Shown: positions 14,309 to 14,440 of the stretch, piece after piece
How positions within the stretch are numbered: the first letter of the stretch is position 1
Layout of the letters: each line of letters starts with the position of its first letter
Assembly: GCA_903885895.1 (NCBI GenBank)
Contig: CAISKC010000416.1
Location: 1-14,440 of the forward strand
Length of the DNA: 14,440 nt
Origin: an uncultured Legionella sp.
GTDB taxonomy: Bacteria; Pseudomonadota; Gammaproteobacteria; Legionellales; Legionellaceae
Direction: 5' to 3'
Notes under the pieces: model-generated
Seen by the model: the letters and a program-made list of their open reading frames with translations, nothing else
Database searches by the model: none
Told to the model about the DNA's origin: nothing
Translations under genes and position numbers: made by a program

Positions 14309-14440
14309 TGGAATGTGTGTGCAATTATTGGGTTGAAATTAACACATAAAACATGGATCTGGTTTAATCATTACCATTCCTATAGTGAAGGTTTCTCTGG
14401 CTAGCACGTGCCATTTAGAGATCCCCGCATAATTTTTTGA
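14309..14440. other. Right-edge intergenic sequence with a possible dispersed-repeat half-site
   Basis: No gene is supported here. GTGT-rich sequence at 14315-14324 faces ACACA at 14341-14345 but gives only a weak hairpin without a T-run. At 14416-14429 the sequence TTAGAGATCCCCGC resembles one half of a common palindromic intergenic repeat (GAGATCCCCGC...GCGGGGATCTC), but the mirror half is absent within the window. Confidence 0.3.

Overview
The window reads as chromosomal DNA of a gammaproteobacterium, most likely in the order Legionellales (Legionella/Coxiella relatives, possibly an amoeba- or host-associated lineage). This rests on gene content and protein style: the lepA-lepB-rnc cluster, a type II secretion gspL outside a gsp operon (as with lspLM in Legionella), a BarA/LetS-type tripartite kinase, a pyrophosphate-type phosphofructokinase, and two large unrecognised proteins of effector-like character. 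The DNA is moderately AT-rich (estimated by eye). The genus is inference; no rRNA or tRNA gene is present.

Layout. 1-1762, minus strand: mltB (periplasmic lytic transglycosylase) followed 14 nt later by the N-terminal 245 codons of gspL, which runs off the left edge. 1763-2022: divergent intergenic region holding a 69-bp inverted-repeat element that can fold as a three-way junction. 2023-5474, plus strand: lepA (elongation factor 4), lepB (signal peptidase I, with a tandemly duplicated N-terminal membrane module) and rnc (RNase III). The era gene that often follows rnc is absent. 5577-6407, minus: an unrecognised 276-aa protein with an acidic tract built by a decaying 9-bp minisatellite and its own sigma70-type promoter. 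6531-6600: a degenerate dispersed palindromic repeat. 6680-8382, minus: gltX (glutamyl-tRNA synthetase) overlapping a DUF1840 gene by 7 nt. 8383-8480: a compact divergent promoter region. 8481-12514, plus: a BarA/GacS/LetS-like hybrid kinase followed 14 nt later by a PPi-dependent phosphofructokinase and an intrinsic terminator. 12689-14308, plus: an unrecognised 539-aa soluble, coiled-coil-rich protein with its own extended -10 promoter, a candidate secreted effector. The last 132 bases hold no gene I can support.

How the parts fit: lepA-lepB-rnc serve translation, protein export and RNA processing. The kinase is the type that feeds GacA/LetA, small RNAs and CsrA, a switch between replication and transmission and carbon flux in relatives; its pairing with a glycolytic PPi enzyme is suggestive. 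The two unknown genes are single-gene transcription units inserted between conserved housekeeping blocks, the usual position of lineage-specific genes. No CRISPR array, phage, transposase or multi-gene defence system was seen. The most unusual features are the lepB duplication, the minisatellite gene, the 1881-1949 structured element and the 539-aa protein.
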